DNA of 64,000 nucleotides from Bryobacteraceae bacterium. GTDB taxonomy: Bacteria > Acidobacteriota > Terriglobia > Bryobacterales > Bryobacteraceae. Shown here one piece after another: positions 46,067 through 54,269 of this stretch. A program made the translations under genes and the position numbers. Under the pieces are notes generated by a model. It did not search any database and had not been told where the DNA came from. It saw nothing but the letters and a program-made list of their open reading frames with translations. The stretch is taken from NCBI GenBank assembly GCA_041394945.1, contig JAWKHH010000003.1:558001-622000 (forward strand), in the 5' to 3' direction. The stretch's first letter is position 1; each line of letters opens with the position of its first letter.

Positions 46067-47767
46067 ATGACTCGGAATCCGATTCGCCTTTTCTTTGCCC
46101 TGTGCGCGGCCGCTCCATTCCTGGCCGCGCAGCCGGACCCGCAACGGCTGGTCCCGCCGGGCGACAGCCCGCTGCTCCAATCGCCGACGTTCCCGCAGCA
46201 GGCCTTCTTCCGGCAGTATTTCGGGAAGGAAATTCCCCGGGTGGACCTGTTGCCGCCAGTGCGATTCCAGGATTTCCTGATTGGCGACAAGCTCGAGCTG
46301 TCGCTGCGGTCGTACCTGGAGCTGGTGCTGGCGAACAACACCGACGTGACGATACAGCGGCTGAGCGTGGAGCGGTTCAAGAACGCGATCACACGGTCGT
46401 ACGGGCGGTTCGATCCGCAGTTTTTCGCGTCGTTCTCGGCGATTCGGGCCAGGCAGCAGGCGAACTCGATCATTCAGGGCGCCAACGTTCTGAGCACGTT
46501 GAACCAGCCCTTCGCGGCCAACTATTCCCAGACGCTCGAATCGGGCACGGACTTCCAGGTGGGCTTCAACGCGCGGAAGACGTCGACCAACGACGCGTTC
46601 ACCACATTCAACCCGGCCATCACGAGTGCGCTGAACGTACAGTTCAGCCAGCCGCTGTGGCGCAACCGGGGAAGCTACGTGAACCGGATCCCGGTGATGA
46701 TCGCCTCGAGCCGCCTGAGGCGGAGCGAGTACGACATGAAGGACCAGTTGATCCAGATCCTCCAGCGCGCCGAGCTGGCGTACTGGCAGGTGGTTCAGAT
46801 GCGCGAGTTCCTGCGCGTGCAGGAAGGGTCCCTGCAGGTGGCGGGCGAGTTCCTGAAGCGCAGCCAGCGGGAACTGGAACTGGGCGCGATCTCCGCGCTC
46901 GACATCTACCAGCCGCAGCAGAACTACGCCAACGCCGAAGTCCGCGTGACGCAGGCGCGATACCAGTTGCAGCAGGCGGAGGATCAACTGCGGCGGCAAA
47001 TGGCGGCCGATCTCGATCCGGAGATCCGGAACCTGCCGATCGTTCTTACCGAGACGGTGCAGACGCCTTCGGACGATCGTCCGCTCGACAAGGAACTCTA
47101 TGTCGAAACGGCGTATCAGAAGCGGCCCGACCTACGGGCGCAGTTGCAGGATCTCGACGTGGACGATCTGAACTACCAGCAGGCGAAGAACGCCCTGAAG
47201 CCGGACTTCGCGCTGACCGGCCAGTTCACCTCGAACGGCCGCGGCGGCAACTTCATTCCGCGCAGCAACAACCTCGGCACCGGGATCACGCTGGCGAACC
47301 AGTTGATCCCCGGCGGCTTTGGCGACGCGCTGAACTACGTTTTCGGCTTCGACTTCCCCACCTATCAGATGGGGCTGCAACTGCGGCTTCCGCTGCGGAA
47401 CCGGGCGGCGCAGGCCGACCTGGCCGACGCCGTCGTTAGCAAGCGCCTGAACTCGCTCCGTGCGCGAAACATCCAGCAGGCCATCCGCCAGGACGTGCTC
47501 AATGCCGTGACGCGCGTCGAGTCCTCTCGGGCCGGCGTCAAGCTCGCCCAAGTCGCCCTGGACTTCTCGCTGAAACGGCTGGACGCGGAGCAGAAGCGGT
47601 ACGACCTCGGCGTCAGCACGATCTTCCTATTGATTCAGGCGCAGCAGGATCTTATTTCGGCTCAGGCCGAGGTGGTGACCCAATCCGTGCAGTACCGGCG
47701 GGATCTGCTGAATCTCGAACGCGTCACTGGTAACCTGCTCGAATCGCGCGGCGTGGTCGTAGAATAG
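46067..47767 (+). CDS. TolC-family outer-membrane efflux protein
   Basis: 566 residues with a signal peptide (LFFALCAAAPFLAAQ). Paired long helices and beta segments show the duplicated TolC layout: VQFSQPLWRNRGSYVNRIP, then the helix AELAYWQVVQMREFLRVQEG, later YQMGLQLRLPLRNRAAQADL and YDLGVSTIFLLIQAQQDLIS. It forms the outer-membrane channel for the adaptors encoded upstream (25 bases after the permease). It ends 5 bases before the mutL start, so mutL may be read from the same transcript. Confidence 0.92.
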   Translation: MTRNPIRLFFALCAAAPFLAAQPDPQRLVPPGDSPLLQSPTFPQQAFFRQYFGKEIPRVDLLPPVRFQDFLIGDKLELSLRSYLELVLANNTDVTIQRLSVERFKNAITRSYGRFDPQFFASFSAIRARQQANSIIQGANVLSTLNQPFAANYSQTLESGTDFQVGFNARKTSTNDAFTTFNPAITSALNVQFSQPLWRNRGSYVNRIPVMIASSRLRRSEYDMKDQLIQILQRAELAYWQVVQMREFLRVQEGSLQVAGEFLKRSQRELELGAISALDIYQPQQNYANAEVRVTQARYQLQQAEDQLRRQMAADLDPEIRNLPIVLTETVQTPSDDRPLDKELYVETAYQKRPDLRAQLQDLDVDDLNYQQAKNALKPDFALTGQFTSNGRGGNFIPRSNNLGTGITLANQLIPGGFGDALNYVFGFDFPTYQMGLQLRLPLRNRAAQADLADAVVSKRLNSLRARNIQQAIRQDVLNAVTRVESSRAGVKLAQVALDFSLKRLDAEQKRYDLGVSTIFLLIQAQQDLISAQAEVVTQSVQYRRDLLNLERVTGNLLESRGVVVE

Positions 47768-47771
47768 CGGT

Positions 47772-49706
47772 TTGGGCCGCATCCGCGTTCTCTCCGACGT
47801 CGTCGCCAACAAGATCGCGGCGGGCGAGGTCGTTGAGCGCCCCGCCTCGGTTGTCAAAGAACTGCTTGAAAACTCGCTCGACGCCCGGGCCAGGCGCGTG
47901 CGGCTGGAGATCGAAGCCGGCGGACGCAGGCTGATCCGGATCGCCGACGACGGGCACGGGATGCTGCGCGACGACGCGCTACTGGCCTTCGAGCGGCACG
48001 CGACATCGAAGCTCGCCGATGTCAAAGAGCTGTTTTCGATCGCGACGCTCGGATTCCGCGGCGAGGCGCTTCCTTCGATTGCGTCGGTGTCGCGGTTGAC
48101 GCTCGAGACACGATCCGACGATGAGCCGACGGGGACCGTCGTCGAGTTCGCGGGTGGGAAGCTGCTGCGATGCGACGAAACGGCGCTCGCCACGGGCACG
48201 ACGATCACGGTGCGGGATCTGTTCTATAACGTGCCGGCGCGGCGGAAGTTCCTGCGGTCCGAGCAGACCGAACTGGCGCACATCGCCTCGCTGGTGACGC
48301 ACTACTCGCTCGCCTATCCGGAGAAGTCGTTCGAGCTGCGGCACAACGGCAACGAACTGCTGGCGGTGACTCCGGTGGCGAAGATCGGCGAACGGGTGTT
48401 CCAGGTGTTCGGGTCACAGACGATTTCGGACCTGGTGGAGATCCCCGAGCGGATTCACTCGATCGGCGGGACGCCGGAGGAGCGGGCCGACGCGTTCCGG
48501 CTGCGCGGGTTCGTGTCGCGGCCGCAAGTGCAGAAGTTCAACCGGAACTCGATCTACCTTTTCGTCAACGGACGGCTGATTCGCGACCGTGTGCTGCTGC
48601 ACGCGCTATCGGCCGCCTACCGCAACCTGATTCCTCCGGATGCATACCCATTCGCGCTGCTGTTTCTCGACTGCCCGGCGGAGGAGGTAGACGTCAACGT
48701 GCATCCTTCGAAGATCGAAGTCCGGTTCCAGCACTCGAGCTTCGTGCACGACTTCGTGCGGGACGCGGTGCGGGAGATGCTGGTGGAGGCGCGGCCCGTA
48801 TCGACGCTGCCGCTGGCGGCGCCTGGTCCGCAGGGAGCGGCGCAACTTCCCTACTCCGAGTTCAGCCAGCGAATGATGGCGGCGCCGTTCCCGAACGAGG
48901 CGCCGGCGGAATCGGCGAAGCCGCCAGTGCCGGAGGGCAACCTGCCGCAGTTCACGCTGCGGGGAACCACGGTGTTCACGCCGCCGAAGCTGGATTTTTC
49001 CGGCGGCTCGATTCCCGTGGACGCGCCGGCGACGCCGCCTGCATCGCCCCGCCGCGGCGCCGTTCCCGACACCCACGGCGCGCTGCCTCCGGAGCTCTAC
49101 GCGGAAGCGGGTGCGAGCCTCGACGCGCTCCGCGACCTCCGACCGCTGGGCCAGCTTCACGCAAGCTTCATCCTCGCCGCCGGACCCGACGGGCTCTGGA
49201 TCATCGACCAGCATGTGGCGCACGAGCGCGTCCTGTTCGAGAAAGTCCTCCGCCAGATGGCGGCCGGCGAAGTGGAGAAGCAGCAGTTGCTGATGCCGAT
49301 CGTTCTCGAACTCACCGCCGGCCAAGTCATCGAGTTCGAACGCCTCGAGGCCGACCTCCGCGCCATCGGGTTCGAGATCGAACCATTCGGACCGCGCGCC
49401 ATCGCCATCAGCGCCACGCCCTCCGATCTCAGCGCGGCCGAAGTGGAGCGCGTGCTCTTCGAGATCCTCGAGATCGCCGACAAGGAACTCCGGCAGACTT
49501 CGGTGGAGGAGATCCGAGCCAACATGGCGGCGTCCATCGCCTGCCGCGCCGCGATCAAGATCAACATGCCGCTCGACCTGACGAAGATGCAGTGGCTGCT
49601 CGCCGAACTCGCGGCAACGGAGTTTCCGATGAGCTGCCCGCACGGGCGTCCGATCGCGCTACGCTATGGGACACGGGAAATCCTGAAGGGCTTTCACCGG
49701 ATATGA
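47772..49706 (+). CDS. mutL: DNA mismatch repair protein MutL
   Basis: It uses a TTG start 4 bases after the TolC gene. The GHKL ATPase motifs are ELLENSLDA, DDGHGM, TLGFRGEAL and TGTTITVRDLFYNVPARRKF. The C-terminal domain has the metal-dependent nicking motif DQHVAHERVLFE (near 479) and CPHGRP (near 621). The protein should therefore have endonuclease activity, as in bacteria without MutH. Length is 644 residues. The last 350 bases are duplicated at 53913-54264, with the insertion between. mutL was probably directly followed by the amidase gene before the insertion, since the duplicate copy is. Confidence 0.96.
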   Translation: MGRIRVLSDVVANKIAAGEVVERPASVVKELLENSLDARARRVRLEIEAGGRRLIRIADDGHGMLRDDALLAFERHATSKLADVKELFSIATLGFRGEALPSIASVSRLTLETRSDDEPTGTVVEFAGGKLLRCDETALATGTTITVRDLFYNVPARRKFLRSEQTELAHIASLVTHYSLAYPEKSFELRHNGNELLAVTPVAKIGERVFQVFGSQTISDLVEIPERIHSIGGTPEERADAFRLRGFVSRPQVQKFNRNSIYLFVNGRLIRDRVLLHALSAAYRNLIPPDAYPFALLFLDCPAEEVDVNVHPSKIEVRFQHSSFVHDFVRDAVREMLVEARPVSTLPLAAPGPQGAAQLPYSEFSQRMMAAPFPNEAPAESAKPPVPEGNLPQFTLRGTTVFTPPKLDFSGGSIPVDAPATPPASPRRGAVPDTHGALPPELYAEAGASLDALRDLRPLGQLHASFILAAGPDGLWIIDQHVAHERVLFEKVLRQMAAGEVEKQQLLMPIVLELTAGQVIEFERLEADLRAIGFEIEPFGPRAIAISATPSDLSAAEVERVLFEILEIADKELRQTSVEEIRANMAASIACRAAIKINMPLDLTKMQWLLAELAATEFPMSCPHGRPIALRYGTREILKGFHRI

Positions 49707-49821
49707 GTCTTGTCGTTCAAGACATGCGCACAAATCAGGCGTAGTCGAGTCAAAATGATAGATGCGTACGCCCAACGACTCCACACCTGGATCAAATCGC
49801 TCTTCTGGTAGACAAAATCCG

Positions 49822-49850
49822 TTGCTTTTCGCCCTGAGCGGGCCTATACT
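49822..49850 (+). promoter_or_regulatory. Sigma70-type promoter of the repeat-containing gene
   Basis: TTGCTT (49822-49827), a 17-base spacer and TATACT (49845-49850) predict a start near 49857, only about 22 bases before the ATG at 49879. That ATG also has AAAAGG at good spacing. The promoter therefore supports 49879, not 49947, as the true translation start. Confidence 0.6.
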
Positions 49851-49880
49851 TAGACCACCTAAGGTTGAAAAGGCCGCCAT

Positions 49881-49914
49881 GAAGAGAAGAGAAGAGAAGA
49901 GAAGAGAAGAGAAG
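49881..49914 (+). repeat. Pentanucleotide microsatellite (AAGAG, about 6.6 copies) at the start of a gene
   Basis: Six perfect GAAGA units fill 49881-49910 and a partial seventh follows, beginning at the last base of the ATG at 49879. Unit length 5 is not a multiple of three, so each gain or loss shifts the frame. With the copies present here, the ATG reads 22 codons to a TGA at 49945-49947. With one unit fewer it reads through into the 936-residue protein. Confidence 0.92.
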
Positions 49915-49946
49915 CATCGGTTGTTGGAATATCGGCCAACGCGCTG

Positions 49947-52757
49947 ATGCTGGTAGTTCTTACGACCCAGTCCGCCGGCGCGGCTCTGCCCACACTCGTT
50001 TCTGCAACGCCTGACAGCGGCACCTCGGTTAACCAGACATTCTCTTTCACAGCCTCCGACACCGACGGCTGGTTGAACCTCAGTCGGCTCGACATCATTT
50101 TCAATCGATACTACGACGCTGAGAACGCATGCTATTTCACTTATCACAGAACCACCAACATCATCTATTTAGTTAAAGATAACGGAAACGCAGGGGACCC
50201 ATTGGCGATGCCACTGGGTGGGGGAGTTCCGCAGGTCGAGAACTCTCAGTGTATCGTTTTCAATAGTGGGACTGTTGCGACAGGCTCAGGCAATCAGTTG
50301 ACTCTGAAGGCCAGGGTGACCTTCAAACAGTTGAAGCCTCCTTCCGGGCCTCACTTCTACGGTCATCACGTTATTTGGGTATCAGCGATGGATGCGAGTG
50401 GAAACAGCACTGGCCTCCGGCCACTTGGCGTCCACCGAGTCACCCATCCGGGATCGGCGCCCGCACCTATCCCTCAAGTGCTTTCGCTCGAGCCGGGCTA
50501 CGGCGGAGGTGCGGCGCTTACAACTCAGACAATCCGAGTGGACTATCACTCACCGCACACGGCTGGCATTTCCAGTGCCCAAGTCCTGATCAATACCGTT
50601 TTGGATGGACACTACGCCTGCTACATCACGTGGTCCAGGGCGAACAACAGCCTATATCTCTTCAACGACGCGGCCACGGCGTACTCGCCAATACCGCTCG
50701 GTGGAACTGCTTCCCACGCCAACTCCCAGTGCACTGTCTACGCGTCCGGAAGTTCGGCGGTCGACTATGGTGAATACCTTGCCCTAACCATTCGAGTTAG
50801 CGCCACTTCGACATTTGCGAACAGTCCGTTCAGGGCGATCTACGTGGGCGCGCAACTCTCTACCCAACTGGGTGGAGCTAATACGGGATGGCATCCCGCT
50901 GCTGGATGGAATATTCGGACGGCGCCCGACGTCACCGCTCCAATCTTGACAAAGCCAGTTGTTAGCGTCACTTCGACCGGAGCAAGATTCGAATGGCAGT
51001 CTAATGAACTGGCCGATTCCCAGGTCCTCGTCACAGGCGGGCCATCCTCTCCCCTCGATCCCACGAAGCGCATATCCCAAAAGGCCGAGATCCTTTTCGG
51101 GCTTGCCCCGGCAACAACGTACTCTTTCACAGTGTACTCGCGGGATTCGGCCGGGAACACTGGAACGGCGACTGGCCAGTTCCGTACGGCCGATGCGGTG
51201 CCGATTGTCAGTTCGAGCAACCTTGTCGGCTGTGAGGCCAACCCGCCCGCCTTGTGTCGTCCCTTGCCGGGCTTGCGCTGGGAGGCGACCGGCGCGGCAG
51301 GCACTGACGCCGTCGGGAATCAGCTGTGGGCGCACGGCTGGTGGGACGAAGACACCAAGCGTTCCTACATCTCAATGTGGAACGTGACGCAGTTCACCGG
51401 GCAGAACCAGCTTCCGCCCAAGGCGCCCGAGGGCGAAACGCAGATCGTTCTTGCCGACCTCAACATTGCATGGGATCTCAAGAACCACCGGTGGCTCTAC
51501 GTAGGGCTGACTGGCGACGAGATATGGTTCGGGGCTTCGACAGATGCGTCGGGTAACATGTGGAAGGGGCCATGGAAGATCATTGGTCTGGGCACGACTG
51601 CTGGGGTTAATCAGTGGGACTATCCTTCCGTGGCGGTTGCCGACAACGGTGACGTTCTTCTTGGCGCAGTCGGAGTCAATAGTGCAACAGAGAAGGGTGT
51701 GGGGTATGCGGTCAAGAAGGTCTCGGAAGGAGACCTGAACCTACTCATGAACGGCATGACTCCCGAAGGCTTTGATCTTAGCCCTTCGTCCTTCCTGAGT
51801 GTCGCCACTGTTGGCCTACCGCCCGGTAGTAGTTTTGGAACCGGCGGCCGAATCATCGTGTCCAACCAGCAGTATCATGTATTTGCCCCGGAACTGAATG
51901 CATCGAACCTCCCGGTCAACATCGTCCATCGAACATCGACCAATGCTACGAGTTGGAGCCCCGGAGGTCTCGGCACATATCTATTGCCGTTTTCGCCGCC
52001 GAAGAATGAGACGGACACAACTGACCTCGGTGAAAGGACCTTCTTTTCTCCGTCTCAGTTGGCGGCAGCCGGTGACCCGAGGGTTGACGGCCGGTGGATT
52101 GTGGGTTTCCAGTTCGCGAACGGAGTCTACAACAATGTAGCAGTGTGTTCTGAGGATCGCGGTTGTGGGTACATCAATACAGGCGGTGCGGACCAGTTCT
52201 TACCAGGTGTGGGTCTTTCTCCTGGGGGAATGAATCCAGCTTATTGGGTTTCGTATCACACGATTCTGGGTTCAGCCTCTGTTCCCGGCTACACCATCGA
52301 CCTGCACGGCTGGGCTCTGCCGCACCTCCAGCAACCGGTTGGAAAGGTCCTGGAGACGAAGATCTATCCCGTGGGGTTCACCACAAGACCTAACCGCTGT
52401 GAATTCGCGCCCTGCAGGGCCCCCGGGGACTTCATGACCATGGCTGCTCAGCTAGTTCCCGCCGCAAACTCCGCGAGTGTACCGTATATCCATCCCCGGT
52501 GGCAGCAAGCAGCAACCGGCTCTGACTGCTCTGGTCCCGAACCCGGGTGCATTGTGAATGGGAACAACCTCGAACAGAAGTTCCTCCGGCTGCAACTGGG
52601 TGGCGTATCATCGCCGGACAGGCTTGACGGTGAGTGGGTGTTCGTTCCGCCGGGCACACCGCTGCCTGCCGGCGCCCCGCACTTACAGCGCGCGCCCCTT
52701 CCTGGGCTGCGGTCGAAGTGGGTGAAGGACTTGGAAGATGCCCGCTCGCGGAGGTAG
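49947..52757 (+). CDS. Secreted Ig-like/FN3 multidomain protein, apparently phase-variable and OFF here
   Basis: The open frame begins at 49947, but its first residues (LMLVVLTTQSAGA) are only the end of a signal peptide. The missing n-region and h-region lie upstream in this frame, behind the 5-bp repeat and the ATG at 49879. The mature protein has two homologous Ig-like repeats of about 145 residues with the shared pattern A-C-Y-x-T, N-x-x-Y-L, then N-S-Q-C. An FN3-like domain (ITxxx-type, SNELADSQVLVTGG, ATTYSFTVYSRDSAGNTG) and about 500 residues of beta-rich, propeller-like sequence (NQWDYPSVAVADNGDVLL) follow. It is probably surface-exposed or secreted. The gene at 52762 follows and overlaps by context. 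Confidence 0.85.
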   Translation: MLVVLTTQSAGAALPTLVSATPDSGTSVNQTFSFTASDTDGWLNLSRLDIIFNRYYDAENACYFTYHRTTNIIYLVKDNGNAGDPLAMPLGGGVPQVENSQCIVFNSGTVATGSGNQLTLKARVTFKQLKPPSGPHFYGHHVIWVSAMDASGNSTGLRPLGVHRVTHPGSAPAPIPQVLSLEPGYGGGAALTTQTIRVDYHSPHTAGISSAQVLINTVLDGHYACYITWSRANNSLYLFNDAATAYSPIPLGGTASHANSQCTVYASGSSAVDYGEYLALTIRVSATSTFANSPFRAIYVGAQLSTQLGGANTGWHPAAGWNIRTAPDVTAPILTKPVVSVTSTGARFEWQSNELADSQVLVTGGPSSPLDPTKRISQKAEILFGLAPATTYSFTVYSRDSAGNTGTATGQFRTADAVPIVSSSNLVGCEANPPALCRPLPGLRWEATGAAGTDAVGNQLWAHGWWDEDTKRSYISMWNVTQFTGQNQLPPKAPEGETQIVLADLNIAWDLKNHRWLYVGLTGDEIWFGASTDASGNMWKGPWKIIGLGTTAGVNQWDYPSVAVADNGDVLLGAVGVNSATEKGVGYAVKKVSEGDLNLLMNGMTPEGFDLSPSSFLSVATVGLPPGSSFGTGGRIIVSNQQYHVFAPELNASNLPVNIVHRTSTNATSWSPGGLGTYLLPFSPPKNETDTTDLGERTFFSPSQLAAAGDPRVDGRWIVGFQFANGVYNNVAVCSEDRGCGYINTGGADQFLPGVGLSPGGMNPAYWVSYHTILGSASVPGYTIDLHGWALPHLQQPVGKVLETKIYPVGFTTRPNRCEFAPCRAPGDFMTMAAQLVPAANSASVPYIHPRWQQAATGSDCSGPEPGCIVNGNNLEQKFLRLQLGGVSSPDRLDGEWVFVPPGTPLPAGAPHLQRAPLPGLRSKWVKDLEDARSRR

Positions 52758-52761
52758 CTTC

Positions 52762-53793
52762 ATGCTGATTCGTCTGTTGCTTTTGGCCTTGCCCGTCACG
52801 GGTTGCATGGCGACCGCCCAGGCCCAGATTCCAGTTCTCGTCGGTCCCGCGATCGTCGGAGCGGGCACCCATCCGGAGCCGCTGTACCTTTCTCCCGGAC
52901 AGATCATCACGGTGTACGCAACCGGAATCGGAGACAAGGTCACGGAGCGTATCCGAGCGACATCCCAACCATGGCCCACGGAACTCAGCGGAATTTCGGC
53001 GGAACTCATTGGACCTGGTTGGAAACCCGCGATCGGCCAGGTAGAGCCCTTGGCCACCTGCCCGGAATGGGGAATAATACCGAATCTACGGTGTGGACGG
53101 TTGCTGGCGGTGACGCTACAGGTTCCGTTCGAGATTAATTCGGAACTCAAAATGAATTCCAACTTCCTTCTTACGCTGGTATTGCGGGACGGCGATGGCA
53201 ATGTCACTGGCGCAGCGGACGTGTTGCCGTACAAAGGCCAGCCAAAGATACTCAGATACTGCGAGGTGGCGCTGTTGCCGAACGTCAACGGAGTAACGCG
53301 CGGCGCGAGCGATTGTTCGCCGCTCGTGTATCATGCCGACGGAACGAGAGTACACAGCGCCAATCCCGCCAAGGAAGACGAACCGCTGACGATCTATCTC
53401 TACGGTCTGAGTGAGTTTGCGGGGCTGGCCTACGAGGGCGCCCGAACCGGATACCCGGCCGGCAGGGCGATTGACATGCGCGAGTCCTATTTCATGAACT
53501 ACGAGTTCGGCGACAACGTCGAGCTCACCTTTGGACGCAGCCAACCCCGGCTCCAAGCCGACTACATCGGCACTGCCCCATCCGAGGTGGGCTTGTTTCA
53601 GGCGAACTTCCGCGTACCGCGAATCCCAAGCGGAGTCCGCCCATGCGGGCAGACAATCGCGGATCCAATATCCAACTTAAGTATTGGGATCGGAAGAGGC
53701 TCGCTATCCGAGAACCTCAAGGTCAGCCCGAAGCGCCTTCCCTTCGACTGGATCGGTCTCTGCGTCGATCCCGCTTCACGGCGTCCAGACTAA
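52762..53793 (+). CDS. Secreted protein with Solibacter-type C-terminal-like domains
   Basis: The start at 52762 follows CGGAGG at 7 bases; an ATG at 52738 overlaps the upstream gene and lacks a signal-compatible N-terminus. A signal peptide (LIRLLLLALPVTGCMATAQA) could be a lipoprotein signal at Cys. The pattern LSPGQIITVYATGIGDK, then VTLQVPFEINSEL and PSEVGLFQANFRVPRIPSG matches what I know as the 'Solibacter uncharacterised C-terminal domain' (TIGR03437 type). Length is 343 residues; function unknown. A decayed copy of its N- and C-terminal parts lies at 55763-55985 and 57279-57745. Confidence 0.75.
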   Translation: MLIRLLLLALPVTGCMATAQAQIPVLVGPAIVGAGTHPEPLYLSPGQIITVYATGIGDKVTERIRATSQPWPTELSGISAELIGPGWKPAIGQVEPLATCPEWGIIPNLRCGRLLAVTLQVPFEINSELKMNSNFLLTLVLRDGDGNVTGAADVLPYKGQPKILRYCEVALLPNVNGVTRGASDCSPLVYHADGTRVHSANPAKEDEPLTIYLYGLSEFAGLAYEGARTGYPAGRAIDMRESYFMNYEFGDNVELTFGRSQPRLQADYIGTAPSEVGLFQANFRVPRIPSGVRPCGQTIADPISNLSIGIGRGSLSENLKVSPKRLPFDWIGLCVDPASRRPD

Positions 53794-53810
53794 CATTAAC
53801 GACGCGGTTC

Positions 53811-53862
53811 CTACAGCGGCAGGATCTCTTCCCGCCCGGCGTTGAACTTCAGCCGCCGCCTC
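53811..53862 (-). repeat. Duplicated fragment of the oxidoreductase 3' end
   Basis: This stretch copies the last 17 codons of the Gfo/Idh-type gene at 57753-58979 (RRRLKFNAGREEILPL here, RRLKFDAAREELLPL there). The sequence just before it also matches the region upstream of 57753, so a junction of gene end and oxidoreductase end exists twice in the window. Confidence 0.75.
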
Positions 53863-54264
53863 TGCGCGTTGCCTCCGGATTCGTACGCCGAAACCGGCCC
53901 CGGCTTCGACGCCCTCCGCGCCATCGGGTTCGAGATCGAACCATTCGGACCGCGCGCCATCGCCATCAGCGCCACGCCCGGCGACCTCAGCGCGGCCGAA
54001 GTGGAGCGCGTGCTCTTCGAGATCCTCGAGATCGCCGACAAGGAACTCCGGCAGACTTCGGTGGAGGAGATCCGCGCCAACATGGCGGCGTCGATCGCCT
54101 GCCGGGCCGCGATCAAGATCAACATGCCGCTCGACCTAACGAAGATGCAGTGGCTGCTCGCCGAACTGGCGGCAACGGAGTTTCCGATGAGCTGCCCGCA
54201 CGGGCGTCCGATCGCGCTACGCTATGGGACACGGGAAATCCTCAAGGGCTTTCACCGGATTTAG
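53863..54264 (+). pseudogene. Second copy of the mutL 3' end, with internal deletion
   Basis: A short open frame reads LPPDSYAETGPGFDALR, matching MutL residues near 438-453. It then jumps to AIGFEIEPFGPRAIAISAT and follows MutL to its stop. About 75 residues, including the nicking motif, are missing. The deletion ends share CCTCCGCG. From 53913 the match to 49358-49706 is about 97% by eye. It ends 5 bases before the amidase ATG. Confidence 0.85.
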
Positions 54265-54269
54265 CCGCA

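Larger units (their letters stand above)
49707..53865. other. Lower-GC inserted segment flanked by copies of the mutL 3' end
   Basis: Sequence composition falls visibly after the mutL stop (A/T-rich codons at 49880-52500) and recovers after the second mutL 3' copy. The segment carries the repeat-controlled secreted protein, the gene at 52762 and a short copy of the oxidoreductase 3' end. No transposase or integrase gene is present. A 6-bp hairpin (GTCTTG/CAAGAC, 49707-49723) lies directly after the mutL stop. Confidence 0.6.

Noticed and set aside
49881..49914. Short repeats considered as a CRISPR or origin iteron
   Set aside because: A 5-bp unit with no spacers, inside a coding start, is a microsatellite. 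No CRISPR array or cas gene was seen in the window.
53643..54269. Upstream extension of the amidase open frame
   Set aside because: The frame is open by chance through two other coding segments; the true start at 54270 has a lipoprotein signal and lies just after the mutL-copy stop.
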